DNA of 64,000 bases, taken from positions 496,001-560,000 of the forward strand of contig CAVQYZ010000005.1 of assembly GCA_963718405.1 (NCBI GenBank). Direction: 5' to 3'. A program made the position numbers and the translations under genes. Position 1 is the stretch's first letter. Each line of letters opens with the position of its first letter. Below, piece by piece: positions 45,013 to 54,287 of the stretch. Source of the stretch: Bog-756 sp963718405 (GTDB lineage Bacteria; Actinomycetota; Acidimicrobiia; Acidimicrobiales; RAAP-2). A model generated the notes under the pieces. The model was not told the DNA's origin and did no database searches. It saw only the letters and a program-made list of their open reading frames with translations.

Positions 45013-47441
45013 ATGGGGCGCCCACAGACGCTGAGAACCTGGAGCCTGCCATCATCGACGAATGGGTGCTCAGGTACGAGGGGTTTGATCCCGCCTCCGA
45101 ACGACTACGCGAGGCGCTGTGCACACTCGGTAACGGCTACTTCGCTACTCGGGGTGCAGCTCCTGAAGCTATTGCCGACCAGATCCACTATCCGGGAACG
45201 TACGTGGCCGGCCTGTACAACCGGCTGGTCACACGGATCGCCGATCGGACGGTCGAGAACGAGGGCATCGTCAACCTCCCCAACTGGCTGTCGCTCAACT
45301 TCCGGATCGATGATTCCAGCTGGTTCGGACTCGGCGACACCGAGATTCTCAACTATTGGCAGGAACTGAACCTTCGTGAGGCCACCCTGACCCGATCGCT
45401 GAGAATGCAAGACGCCATGGGGCGTGTGACCTGTGTCGAACAACGCCGCTTCGTGAGCATGGCCGATCCTCATGTTGCCGGGCTGGTCACGTCATTCCGG
45501 GCGGAGAATTGGTCGGGATCGCTCACAGTTCGTTCAGGGATCGACGGGAGGGTCTCCAACGCCGGTGTCGCCCGCTACAGCCAGTTCGATGGTGATCACC
45601 TTGTCGATGTCAAGACTTGGACCATGAACGGGGCGGTCGGCCTGACCGCTTCTACGAGTCAGTCGGCCGTATGCGTGGCGGAAGTGGCGAGTCAACGGGT
45701 GCTTCGTGATGGAGGTCAGGTCCAGCCTCACGTTGATGTGCTTGAAGAGCCTGGCTTCATCGCTCATCAGATGACGATCGAGGTCGAGGCTCCCGAAACG
45801 ATCACTGTCGAGAAGATCGTCACCCTGTTCACCTCGAGGGACCGCTCGATCAGCGATCCGCTGGCCGAAGCAGGATCGTGGAACAGCCGCCAAGGCACCT
45901 TCTCCGTGCTTTTGCACGCTCACATCCGCCAATGGGACAGCCTGTGGAAGCGGTTCTCCCTGGAGGTCGAGGCCGATGGCGGCACGGCTCGGCAAGCCCT
46001 CCATCTCCACGTCTTCCACCTGCTGCAGACGACGTCCAGCAATACCGTTGATCTTGACGTCGGCGTACCCGCCCGTGGTCTCCACGGCGAGGCATATCGG
46101 GGTCATATCTTTTGGGACGAACTCTTTATCCTTCCTTTCCTCAGCCTCCACCTCCCGGAACTTCCGCGATCGCTGCTCCTCTACCGATACCGGCGATTAC
46201 CCGAGGCTCGCTGGGCCGCTCACGAGGCTGGCTTCTCTGGTGCCATGTATCCCTGGCAGAGCGGCAGCAACGGGCGTGAGGAAGCACAGGTTGTGCATCT
46301 CAACCCCCTGTCGGGCCGGTGGCTACCCGACTCATCGCATCTCCAGCGCCACATCAACGTGGCCATCGCCTACAGCATCTGGCAGTACTACCTGATGACG
46401 GGCGACAGTGAGTTTTTGGCCAACTACGGAGCCGAGATGATCCTCGAGATCGGTCGCTTCTGGGCCAGCATGGCCCGATTCAATCCGGCACTCGACCGGT
46501 ACGAGATCGCCGGTGTGATGGGGCCCGACGAGTATCACGACGGCTACGTCGGAGCCGCCATGCCGGGTCTGAAGAACAATGCCTATACCAACGTGATGGC
46601 TGTCTGGGTCCTGTGTCGCGGACTCGAAGTGGTCGATCTCCTGCCAGAGCCCCGGAAGAGTGAACTGTTCACCCGCTTGTCTCTGGACGCACGGGAGCTC
46701 GAGCACTGGGATGATGTCAGCCGGAGGATGCGCGTCGTGTTCCACGAAGACGGTGTCATCAGCCAATTCGAGGGCTATGAACAACTGGCGGAGCTGGACT
46801 GGAGCGCATACCGGGACCGATACGGTGACATCTCCCGGCTCGACCGAATCCTGGAAGACGAGGGAAACACCCCTAATGCCTATAAGGCGTCCAAACAGGC
46901 TGACGTGCTCATGCTCTTCTACCTGCTTTCGACGGAGGCTCTGGGTTCGATTTTCGAGAGGTTGGGATATGCCTTCGACTCAGACACCGTCCCCCGGGCG
47001 ATCGAGTACTACCTGCGACGGACCTCACATGGGTCGACGCTGAGTCGAGTGGTACACAGCTGGGTTCTGGCTCGCTCCAACCGGCAACGATCGTGGGAGT
47101 TTTTCGAGGATGTTTTGCGAAGCGACCTGGAGGACATTCAGGGTGGTACCACGGCCGAGGGCGTCCACTTGGGAGCCATGGCCGGATCGGTGGACCTCGT
47201 GCAACGCTGCTACCTGGGTATCGAGACGGGCAATGAAGTGATCTGGTTCAATCCAGTCCTCCCGGCAAAGCTTCGTAGCCTCTCCCTGGACATCTGCTAT
47301 CGCCAGCACTGGTTGCATGTGACCGTTGCCGACAGTCGATTCACGGTGGAGCTCATGGGGTCGGGCGGTGGGGTGCTGGTGGGCCTGAATGGTGACGTAG
47401 TCGAGCTCTCGCCCGGGGACCGCCGTCACTTGGCACTCTGA
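45009..47441 (+). CDS. GH65 disaccharide phosphorylase (maltose/trehalose/kojibiose type)
   Basis: 810 residues from GTG 45009. The N-terminal beta-sandwich begins with EWVLRYEGFDPASERLREALCTLGNGYFATRG. In the catalytic (alpha/alpha)6 barrel are ARGLHGEAYRGHIFWDELF and GVMGPDEYHDGY, with the general-acid Glu in DEYH. RRTSHGSTLSRVVHSW and a small C-terminal beta domain follow. With phosphate it splits an alpha-glucosyl disaccharide to beta-glucose-1-P and glucose, saving ATP. Exact sugar not readable. Coupled to beta-PGM. Confidence 0.93.
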   Translation: MNGAPTDAENLEPAIIDEWVLRYEGFDPASERLREALCTLGNGYFATRGAAPEAIADQIHYPGTYVAGLYNRLVTRIADRTVENEGIVNLPNWLSLNFRIDDSSWFGLGDTEILNYWQELNLREATLTRSLRMQDAMGRVTCVEQRRFVSMADPHVAGLVTSFRAENWSGSLTVRSGIDGRVSNAGVARYSQFDGDHLVDVKTWTMNGAVGLTASTSQSAVCVAEVASQRVLRDGGQVQPHVDVLEEPGFIAHQMTIEVEAPETITVEKIVTLFTSRDRSISDPLAEAGSWNSRQGTFSVLLHAHIRQWDSLWKRFSLEVEADGGTARQALHLHVFHLLQTTSSNTVDLDVGVPARGLHGEAYRGHIFWDELFILPFLSLHLPELPRSLLLYRYRRLPEARWAAHEAGFSGAMYPWQSGSNGREEAQVVHLNPLSGRWLPDSSHLQRHINVAIAYSIWQYYLMTGDSEFLANYGAEMILEIGRFWASMARFNPALDRYEIAGVMGPDEYHDGYVGAAMPGLKNNAYTNVMAVWVLCRGLEVVDLLPEPRKSELFTRLSLDARELEHWDDVSRRMRVVFHEDGVISQFEGYEQLAELDWSAYRDRYGDISRLDRILEDEGNTPNAYKASKQADVLMLFYLLSTEALGSIFERLGYAFDSDTVPRAIEYYLRRTSHGSTLSRVVHSWVLARSNRQRSWEFFEDVLRSDLEDIQGGTTAEGVHLGAMAGSVDLVQRCYLGIETGNEVIWFNPVLPAKLRSLSLDICYRQHWLHVTVADSRFTVELMGSGGGVLVGLNGDVVELSPGDRRHLAL

Positions 47442-47659
47442 GGCCAGGTGGCGGACGACCGGTCCCGCGGCACGGTGGTTCTGTTCTCCCCGGACCGCAT
47501 GGGCTCCGATGAGGCCAGGTTTGGCCTCGACGAGCACCCGCTGGGTGGCCTTGACCCACCGCTGCGGAGTCATCGCCACCTCCGGCTGTTGCTTTGGCTG
47601 TTGAAGGCAATCCCTGAGGTCTGGGCCACTTTTGATCACGATGGTCATGGCGGTGACAG

Positions 47660-47846
47660 CGGCCTGATTCGTCAGGGCCAGGCTCTCCTGTCCGCCGTAG
47701 TTGTTGAGGTTCGAGTTCGCCGGGACGACAGAGACCCCATTTGATGGATTGGCCGGGGGACACGGTGCCGCCACATTTAGGGTCGGACCACTGATGCAGA
47801 TGTCGGTGGCGGTGCCGGTGACGCCACAACCGCCGATACGCCAGCT
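47660..47846 (-). pseudogene. Relic of a secreted-domain coding sequence after GH3
   Basis: The minus frame just past the GH3 stop reads WRIGGCGVTGTATDICISG, then NSNLNNYGGQESLALTNQ and AAVTAMTIVIK. This looks like the start of an extracellular beta-sandwich repeat. It loses sense after about 47660. It is not in frame with GH3 and has no start of its own. The remaining 47442-47659 shows no gene. Confidence 0.3.
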
Positions 47847-50473
47847 CAGGGCGCCTGTTCCGGAACCTCCACTGGGAGCTGGATCGGCAGATCGGCCGAC
47901 GACTCGCCGACTCCGACGACGTAGCTGCCGGCAATCACGGTGGGCGTCCCCCCAGCGTCCGAGGAGAAGGCCGACGCTGGAAGCACAAGGGTTACACGGG
48001 CGGTTGCTCCGGGCGGCACGACGACTTTCTTAAAGGCCCGGAGCTGCTCCGGTGGCTCGCCGAGTCCCGAAGGGTAAGAGACGTAAGCCTGCACGACGTC
48101 GGCTCCGGACCGGGAGCCGGTGTTGGCCACGTCGACCTGCACGGTGTAGCCCCCGGCCGGCGACGGAGCAATTTGCGCGTCCGAGAGGGCGAACGAGGTG
48201 TAATCGAGCCCAAAGCCGAACGGGAACAGCGGAGTAACGTCGTTGGCCTGATACCACCGATAGCCGATATCGAGGCCGGTGCCGAAACTCACCTTGGCGT
48301 CGATTCCGGGGAACTCGGCGGCTGTCGATGCTGGCTGTGCCGTGGGCGACTCTGGAAAGGTGATCGGCAGGCGCCCCGACGGATCGACCCGGCCGGTCAG
48401 GACCGCGGTCACCGCGGTGCCGTCCACCTCGCCCGGATACCAGGCCTCGAGGACACCGGCCACCTTGGACAGCCACGGCATGTACACCGCCCCACCGCTG
48501 TTGATCACCACCACGGTATGGGGGTTAACGGCGGCCACGGCCGCGATTAACTGATTGGCGTCACCCGGGAGCGCCAGGGAACGGTCGGCCCCCTCCTGCT
48601 GGAGCTCCCCGGTGAATACGACTGCCACCGAGGCCCGACGGGCGACGGCGACGGCCGCGTCCAATTGGGCAGTCTCGTCGGTGATGCCGAATGCGGGGGC
48701 CGGATACCCGTCGACCGAGAACCAGCGGATGGCGAAGGTGTAGTGCGCCCCGGCCCGGAGGGACACCGCGGCAGACAGCAGGTTGGGAGTGTGGAGCCCG
48801 GCCGAAGACAGGACCGGGGCGCCGTTCTCCGTCAGCCAGGTGTCGCCGACCTCGTGGAGTCCGACGCGATAGATCCCGGACGAGCGGGGGGTGATCGTCT
48901 CGCTCCACGAGCTCCAGTAGTCCCCGGTTCCAGGGGTGGTGGCAGTGGCCACGGCGTCGGTGACGTTCGGGGCCTCGACGACCGAGATGTCGTCCTTCCC
49001 GCGCTCTACCCGGTCAGTGTGCAGGCGCGGCTCGTCCGTGTCGAAGTAGCGCTTGGAGATCGTCTGACCGGTGGTGATGTTGCGGAGCGGGATCGAGCGC
49101 AACCCACCGGGGGCGTACCGGATGGTGGTCGCCGACCCCAACGCGGACTGCAGGGCCTTGAGCGGAGTCGACACAAACGGCGCCACCACTGCCGAGCTGC
49201 CGTCACCGCTGGTGATCGGGTAGGTCGCCCCGGTTCCGATCACTGCGATCGACTTGATTCCTTTCGCCAGTGGGAGCACCGCTCCGGCGTTCTTCAGGAG
49301 CACCATGGATGCCTCGGCCGTCGTGGTCGCCACGCGGGTGTGCGCCGGAGTGATGACGTTGGCCAAAGGGTTCCCGCGGACGGGGTGGCCGATCAGCCCG
49401 TACCGGAACATCGTGGTGAGCGTCTCGGTGACCGCACGGTTGAGATCGGCCACGGGGATGGCGCCGGACCGCACCAGTTGGACCAGGGCCGGAGGCGATC
49501 CGGGCTTGATGAGGGCTAGGCCGGCCCGGAATGCCGCGGCTGTGCCCTGATTCGGGACCGCGGCGAGGTCGGACCGGACGAATCCGGTGAACCCCCACGA
49601 GGCAAGGTCGGCGAACACGGTCGGGTTGGAGCAGTCGTTGACGGTGTTGACCGATCCGTACGAGCACATGATGGACGCCACGTGAGCCTGTTGTACGGCT
49701 TCTATGTACGGTGGGTTGAACACTTCGGCGAGCGCCCGCGCCGGAACCTGCTGATCGAGGATGTGGCGTGCTGTTTCTTGCGAGTATGCGGTGACGTGTT
49801 TTAGGTTCGCCATGGTCCCGGTGGACTGAATGCCCTCGACGTTGGCTACGCCCATGGCGCCGGTCAGCACCGGGTCCTCCCCGAATGCCTCGAAGATGCG
49901 GCCGGCCTCCGGTACCCGAGCCAGGTTGAGCTCGGGTCCCTGCGCGGCGTCGATTCCCTTCGCTCGTACCTCCTGGCCCATCACCGTCCCTGTGGCACGC
50001 GCCATCGAAGGGTCGAAGGTGGCGGCTACTCCGATGGCGGCCGGCAGCTGCGTGACCCCGCGCATGTTGGCAGCGATGCCGTTCGGCCCGTCAGTGAGGG
50101 TCAGCGGCGGGACGCAAAGGGAGGGGATCCCGAGGTTGGTGTTCTCGAGGGGAGGCGCCGTCCGTAGGACGACGAACGACGCCTTCTGCTCGAGCGTCAT
50201 CCGGGCTAGGACCTCGGCCGCCAAGGACGCTGGGGTGCCATCGTCCTGTCGGGCCTGGGACACCCAAGGGCAACGGGCCGCTGTGACCGACGTCGCAGGC
50301 GGGGCCGCGGAACGGTGAGCGCCCACGATGAGGGCCGCTATGACTGACGCGCAGCCGAAAAGCCCGACGATGACGATCCATCTCTGTCTGCGGTGCTCGG
50401 GGCTGGCCATGCGACGGGTCGTTGCTCCTTGCTCGTTGGGCGTCGGCGTACCCCGACCTGCCGCAGTCTTCAA
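47846..50473 (-). CDS. Membrane-anchored or secreted GH3 beta-glucosidase with PA14 insert
   Basis: Up to 875 residues (ATG 50410 is an alternative, giving 854). Signal-anchor WIVIVGLFGCASVIAALIVG. GH3 N-domain: EQKASFVVL, GIDAAQGPELNLARVPEAGR, NLKHVTAYSQ and the nucleophile Asp in GFVRSDLAAV. The PA14-like insert spans about residues 450-590 (DYWSSWSETITPRSSGIYRVG). The GH3 C-domain has VVFTGELQQEGADRSLALPG, and a Fn3-like end closes the protein (VQVDVANTGSRSGADVVQAYV). It releases glucose from beta-glucosides outside the membrane. Confidence 0.93.
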   Translation of the reverse strand: MKTAAGRGTPTPNEQGATTRRMASPEHRRQRWIVIVGLFGCASVIAALIVGAHRSAAPPATSVTAARCPWVSQARQDDGTPASLAAEVLARMTLEQKASFVVLRTAPPLENTNLGIPSLCVPPLTLTDGPNGIAANMRGVTQLPAAIGVAATFDPSMARATGTVMGQEVRAKGIDAAQGPELNLARVPEAGRIFEAFGEDPVLTGAMGVANVEGIQSTGTMANLKHVTAYSQETARHILDQQVPARALAEVFNPPYIEAVQQAHVASIMCSYGSVNTVNDCSNPTVFADLASWGFTGFVRSDLAAVPNQGTAAAFRAGLALIKPGSPPALVQLVRSGAIPVADLNRAVTETLTTMFRYGLIGHPVRGNPLANVITPAHTRVATTTAEASMVLLKNAGAVLPLAKGIKSIAVIGTGATYPITSGDGSSAVVAPFVSTPLKALQSALGSATTIRYAPGGLRSIPLRNITTGQTISKRYFDTDEPRLHTDRVERGKDDISVVEAPNVTDAVATATTPGTGDYWSSWSETITPRSSGIYRVGLHEVGDTWLTENGAPVLSSAGLHTPNLLSAAVSLRAGAHYTFAIRWFSVDGYPAPAFGITDETAQLDAAVAVARRASVAVVFTGELQQEGADRSLALPGDANQLIAAVAAVNPHTVVVINSGGAVYMPWLSKVAGVLEAWYPGEVDGTAVTAVLTGRVDPSGRLPITFPESPTAQPASTAAEFPGIDAKVSFGTGLDIGYRWYQANDVTPLFPFGFGLDYTSFALSDAQIAPSPAGGYTVQVDVANTGSRSGADVVQAYVSYPSGLGEPPEQLRAFKKVVVPPGATARVTLVLPASAFSSDAGGTPTVIAGSYVVGVGESSADLPIQLPVEVPEQAP

Positions 50474-50699
50474 GGTTCACCCTACGACGCGTAGGCGACT
50501 GCGTGGTGGACTTGGCATTTGCTCCAGCCTTGACCTTTCATCGCTGGAATCCAGCCATTGACGCAATTCGTCAACCTGGCAATCGGCGCGGTGGTCATCA
50601 CCGGAGCTGCTCTATCAAGCGGTGAGAGCGACAGACGAGGATGGATCTCCGTCCTGCCTCTACCACAATGAGGCCGTCACCCGGTCGGTCGTCGCCGAG

Positions 50700-51107
50700 C
50701 TACGCCGGCTCGGCCGTCGACAAAAAGGTGATCGGCATGCCATACACCGGCGCCAGCATCGCTTCGTCGATGGACAGGCTCCCGTGCTGGCGGTGCTGGC
50801 GGTACTCGACCTCGGCTCCGTAACGGTCTGCCACGGCTACTGCGCCATCCACCTCCTCGACGGCCATGACCACGGAGTAGATGCCTTCCCCCCGGTTCTC
50901 GAGGAACGTCGTGAATGCCGCCGCCGTTTCACCCGAACCGGGCACGGGTGACACCAGCTCGATGCCGGCGTCCCAGTCGATCAGCACCCGGATCCCGAGG
51001 TCGGGAAGGGCGATGTCGGCGAACGTGAGACCGAGGCCTCGCCACAGGTTGGCAGCCCGCTCCTGGTTGCGGTGGTGCACGCAGAACACCACGTGATGGA
51101 GCTTCAT
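50700..51107 (-). CDS. VOC-family (glyoxalase-like) protein
   Basis: 135 residues from ATG 51107. VOC fold: LHHVVFCVHHRNQERAANLWRGLGLTFADIALPDLGIRVLIDWDAGIELVSPV, then GIYSVVMAVEEVDGAVAVADRYGAEV. One candidate metal His near the start (KLHHVVF) and Glu in GIELVSP. Lies 11 bases after the DapB-like gene and probably in one transcript with it, acting in the same catabolic route. Function unknown. Confidence 0.8.
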   Translation of the reverse strand: MKLHHVVFCVHHRNQERAANLWRGLGLTFADIALPDLGIRVLIDWDAGIELVSPVPGSGETAAAFTTFLENRGEGIYSVVMAVEEVDGAVAVADRYGAEVEYRQHRQHGSLSIDEAMLAPVYGMPITFLSTAEPA

Positions 51108-51118
51108 CGGGGAGCCGC

Positions 51119-52210
51119 TCACCCGTCGGACCCGAAGCGTCCGGCAAAAGCGCGCAGGGGCAGGTCCGCGCTCGTGACCATTCCGGGCGCTGCGTCGCAC
51201 ACGGCTCTGATGGCGTTCAATGCGGGCATGCCGGTGATGGTCATCCCCAGCGAGGCGAAGTAGCGAGCGTCGAAGATCTTCTGCCCGTCGGCGGGAAAGA
51301 TCATGTGGCGGTTGACGATGGTCGGGTCGCCTTTGATGGTGGTGATGTAGCACCCCTGGATGTCCCAGTTGGGCACGGTGTTGCGTGCCATCTGCCACTC
51401 GAGGTGCACCTCGATCCTCGGGGTCCCGTCAACCATCCCGATGAACTTCGACAGGCTCGCCCCGACTGAGCCACGATCGAGGGTCCACCAGCCGAGGTCG
51501 ACGTCCTCCTGACAGGCACCGAGTTCGCATTCGTAGACGACCTCGTCCATCTCGACGTCGAGGCAGTCGGCCATCAGGCGGATGGCGTCGCCGAACACGG
51601 TGCAGCCCTTCTCGAGCATCTCCGGGACCCGAGGGTCATCCACTGGTAGGCCGTAGCCGCAATTCTTCCAGGTGTCGATGGAGTGGTGGCAGGAGACGTC
51701 GACCGACTCAAGCACGGTGAGATGGTCGACCCGTCCCATGCCCGCGGTGCTCACCACCGAGAGGATGTTGGCCAGGCCCGGGTTCATCCCGGTGCCGTAG
51801 AAGGTCGAACCGCCCTTTCGACAGGCTTTGTCGATGACCTCGGTGGGCTTCTCGCCGGAGGGGAGCGGATGGTTCCGGTTCCGGTGGTGGCCGGTGATCC
51901 AATCCGCCGTCGACACCACATTGATGCCGGCCTGGAGCACTGCGACGAACAGGTCCATGTCGGGCCACACGCCGTTGAAGTTCACGCAGTCCGGCCCGGC
52001 GGCGACGATCTCCTCAACCGTGCCGGTCGCCAGCACGCCCAGCGGCTCGATACCCACGACCTCCCCGGCATCCCGACCGATCTTGTCCACCGAGTAGCAG
52101 TGCAGCCCTACCAGTTCGAGGTCCGGATGGTCACGTAGTCGGGCGACCATCTCACTCCCCACGTTGCCGGTGGCGACCTGGAACACCCGGCGCTTTGTGC
52201 GTTGGCTCAT
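51119..52210 (-). CDS. DapB-like NAD(P)-dependent dehydrogenase, copy 1
   Basis: 363 residues from ATG 52210. Rossmann start RRVFQVATGNVGSEMVARLRDHPDLELVGLHCYSVDKIGRDAGEV; catalytic-type stretch STFYGTGMNPGLANILSVV. The pattern matches the dihydrodipicolinate-reductase-like proteins of mycobacteria and related bacteria and 2,4-diaminopentanoate dehydrogenase, not true DapB. Substrate not known. It shares the pattern of the gene at 53217, with an SDR gene between them. Confidence 0.8.
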   Translation of the reverse strand: MSQRTKRRVFQVATGNVGSEMVARLRDHPDLELVGLHCYSVDKIGRDAGEVVGIEPLGVLATGTVEEIVAAGPDCVNFNGVWPDMDLFVAVLQAGINVVSTADWITGHHRNRNHPLPSGEKPTEVIDKACRKGGSTFYGTGMNPGLANILSVVSTAGMGRVDHLTVLESVDVSCHHSIDTWKNCGYGLPVDDPRVPEMLEKGCTVFGDAIRLMADCLDVEMDEVVYECELGACQEDVDLGWWTLDRGSVGASLSKFIGMVDGTPRIEVHLEWQMARNTVPNWDIQGCYITTIKGDPTIVNRHMIFPADGQKIFDARYFASLGMTITGMPALNAIRAVCDAAPGMVTSADLPLRAFAGRFGSDG

Positions 52211-52241
52211 GGGAGCGACCTCCTCTGGTCCTCGGGGACGC

Positions 52242-53105
52242 TCACAGGAGGTCCGTGATCGTCTTGAGTCCTGACTCGTACAGCACGCCGGGGAGCATGC
52301 CCCCGTCGATTTCGATGGTGGTGCCGTTGATGTAGTCGACCTCTCCCGAGCAGAGGAATACGCACGCCCGTCCCACCTCGGACGGCTCGCCGGCCCGGCC
52401 GAGTGGCACGTTGTGGAAGTAGTCCGATCCATCGGGGTCGTCGGCAGGCAGCACGAACGCCCGGAAGTTGTCGGTCATCGTCGGACCGAGGGCCAGGCAG
52501 TTCACCCGGGCGAACGGACCCCACTCCTCGGCCAGCGACCGGGTCATGTGGTTGAGACCGGCCTTGGCCGCCCCGTAGGAAACCAGGGTGGGTGCCCCGG
52601 CCGGGTGCCCGGCCCCACTCGAGATGTTGATGATCGATCCGGTCCCGTCCTGTTCCCGCATCTGGCGGAACACGCGGATGGCGAACCACAGAGGGCTGAT
52701 CAGGTTCATCTGGATAGCGAAGGAGTGGAAGAGGACGGTCCGCTCGAAGTCGTCAGCGCCGCGCGGCGCACCCTGGATCTTCTGGACCAGCTCCGGTATG
52801 TCCTCGGCGTGCGGTGCCGGCACGGTACCGCCAGCGTTGTTGACCAGGATGTCGATCTTGCCGTACGTGTCGACCACCCGATCCACGAACTCGTCGATAA
52901 CCCGGTAGTCGCCCTGGTCGCACACCCACTGGGACGAGCGGTCGGCGCCGCCGGGGATGGTGTCGGCGCCGGGAAGCGCCGGTAGAGGGTTGCGGGAGCA
53001 CCCCACCACGGTCGCCCCGGCCCGGAGCAGCTCATGGGCGATGCCGACACCGACACCCCGGCTCGTCCCGGTGACCACCGCCACCTTTCCGTCGAGCACT
53101 CCCAC
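52242..53105 (-). CDS. Short-chain dehydrogenase/reductase
   Basis: 287 residues from GTG 53105 (GAGGAGGTG ribosome site). Cofactor motif VVTGTSRGVGVGIA (TGxxxGxG), DILVNNAGG (NNAG), catalytic Ser in IINISSGAGHPAG and YGAAKAGLNH (YxxxK). The end GTTIEIDGGMLPG is the usual SDR C-terminus. Divergent from the second DapB-like gene and 31 bases upstream of the first, suggesting one catabolic unit under the TetR at 54284. Confidence 0.92.
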   Translation of the reverse strand: MGVLDGKVAVVTGTSRGVGVGIAHELLRAGATVVGCSRNPLPALPGADTIPGGADRSSQWVCDQGDYRVIDEFVDRVVDTYGKIDILVNNAGGTVPAPHAEDIPELVQKIQGAPRGADDFERTVLFHSFAIQMNLISPLWFAIRVFRQMREQDGTGSIINISSGAGHPAGAPTLVSYGAAKAGLNHMTRSLAEEWGPFARVNCLALGPTMTDNFRAFVLPADDPDGSDYFHNVPLGRAGEPSEVGRACVFLCSGEVDYINGTTIEIDGGMLPGVLYESGLKTITDLL

Positions 53106-53216
53106 GGCGCACCTCCTCAGGGACGGACCGGGCTGCCGGGCCGACAGGAAAAACATAAATCGTTCTATGATTCTGTGCAAGAAGCGGGCAGGCCGCCTCG
53201 AGGTCAGGGAGAATCA

Positions 53217-54287
53217 ATGGCTCTGCGTGTGATCCAGTTCTCGACCGGCAACGTGGGGCGCCACGCCCTCCGCCAGCTCGTCGAGCGGCCAGATCTCGAG
53301 CTCGTGGGGGTCCACGCCTCCGGTGCCGACAAGATCGGGCGCGATGCCGCCGATCTGTGCGGACTCGGCGAGCCGACCGGCGTGCAGGCCACGGACGACC
53401 TCAACGCCCTGGTGGCGCTCGGGGCCGACTGCGTGGTCTACATGAGCCAGGCCGAGACACGTCCGCAGGACGCCATCGATGAGCTGACGGCCTTCCTCGC
53501 CGCTGGGACCAATGTCGTGGCCACGTCACTGGTGTGGCTGATCTACCCACCGCACGCCGATGCGTGGCTCACCGAGCCCCTGGCGGCCGCCTGCCGCACT
53601 GGTGGGACCACCATGTATGTGAACGGCGTGGACCCCGGATTCTCCGGTGATGTCCTGCCCTTCGCGGCACTGGGTCTGACCGGCCGGGCGGACACCGTCC
53701 TCGTCCAGGAGATCTGCGACTACGGCTCCTACGACGACGCCGAGTTCACCGGGGTCAGTTTCGGCTTCGGCACCACGCCAGACAGAGTTCCGATGCTCTT
53801 CCTTCCCGGGGTGCTCACCTCGATCTGGGGCGGCCCCGTCCGCCTGTTGGCCGACGAACTCGGGGTTGAGCTCGAAGAACTCCGTGAGCGCTACGAGCCG
53901 TGGGTGACCACAGAGCCCATCGATTGCACGATGATGCACGTCGCACCGGGCGAAGTGGCCGCCGTCCGGTTCGGCGTAGAGGGGCTCGTGGGCGGTGAGC
54001 CAAGGATCGTGATGGAGCACGTCAACCGTTTGACGTCGGCCGCGGCTCCTGACTGGCCGGTGGCGCCTGAGGGTCGACCCGGCGTTCACCGGGTCGTCGT
54101 TACGGGGAGCCCCGGCGTGGAGATCAACGCCCACCTCGGTCTGGACGGCAACGACCACAACGTCGCTGGAGTGATCGCCACCGCGGCCAAGGCCGTCAAC
54201 GCCATCCCGTCGGTCTGCGCTGCCCTGCCCGGACTCGTCTCGCTGCGCGACCTCCCGGTGTCCCAGGCCCGCGGCCTGATGCGATGA
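53217..54287 (+). CDS. DapB-like NAD(P)-dependent dehydrogenase, copy 2
   Basis: 356 residues from ATG 53217. LRVIQFSTGNVGRHALRQLVERPDLELVGVHASGADKIGRDAADL is nearly parallel to copy 1; GTTMYVNGVDPGFSGDVLPF is the matching middle, and PDWPVAPEGRPGVHRVVVTG the C-terminal strand. The two copies may act on related substrates, or as a heteromer. ATGA-type overlap with the TetR gene. Confidence 0.82.
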   Translation: MALRVIQFSTGNVGRHALRQLVERPDLELVGVHASGADKIGRDAADLCGLGEPTGVQATDDLNALVALGADCVVYMSQAETRPQDAIDELTAFLAAGTNVVATSLVWLIYPPHADAWLTEPLAAACRTGGTTMYVNGVDPGFSGDVLPFAALGLTGRADTVLVQEICDYGSYDDAEFTGVSFGFGTTPDRVPMLFLPGVLTSIWGGPVRLLADELGVELEELRERYEPWVTTEPIDCTMMHVAPGEVAAVRFGVEGLVGGEPRIVMEHVNRLTSAAAPDWPVAPEGRPGVHRVVVTGSPGVEINAHLGLDGNDHNVAGVIATAAKAVNAIPSVCAALPGLVSLRDLPVSQARGLMR

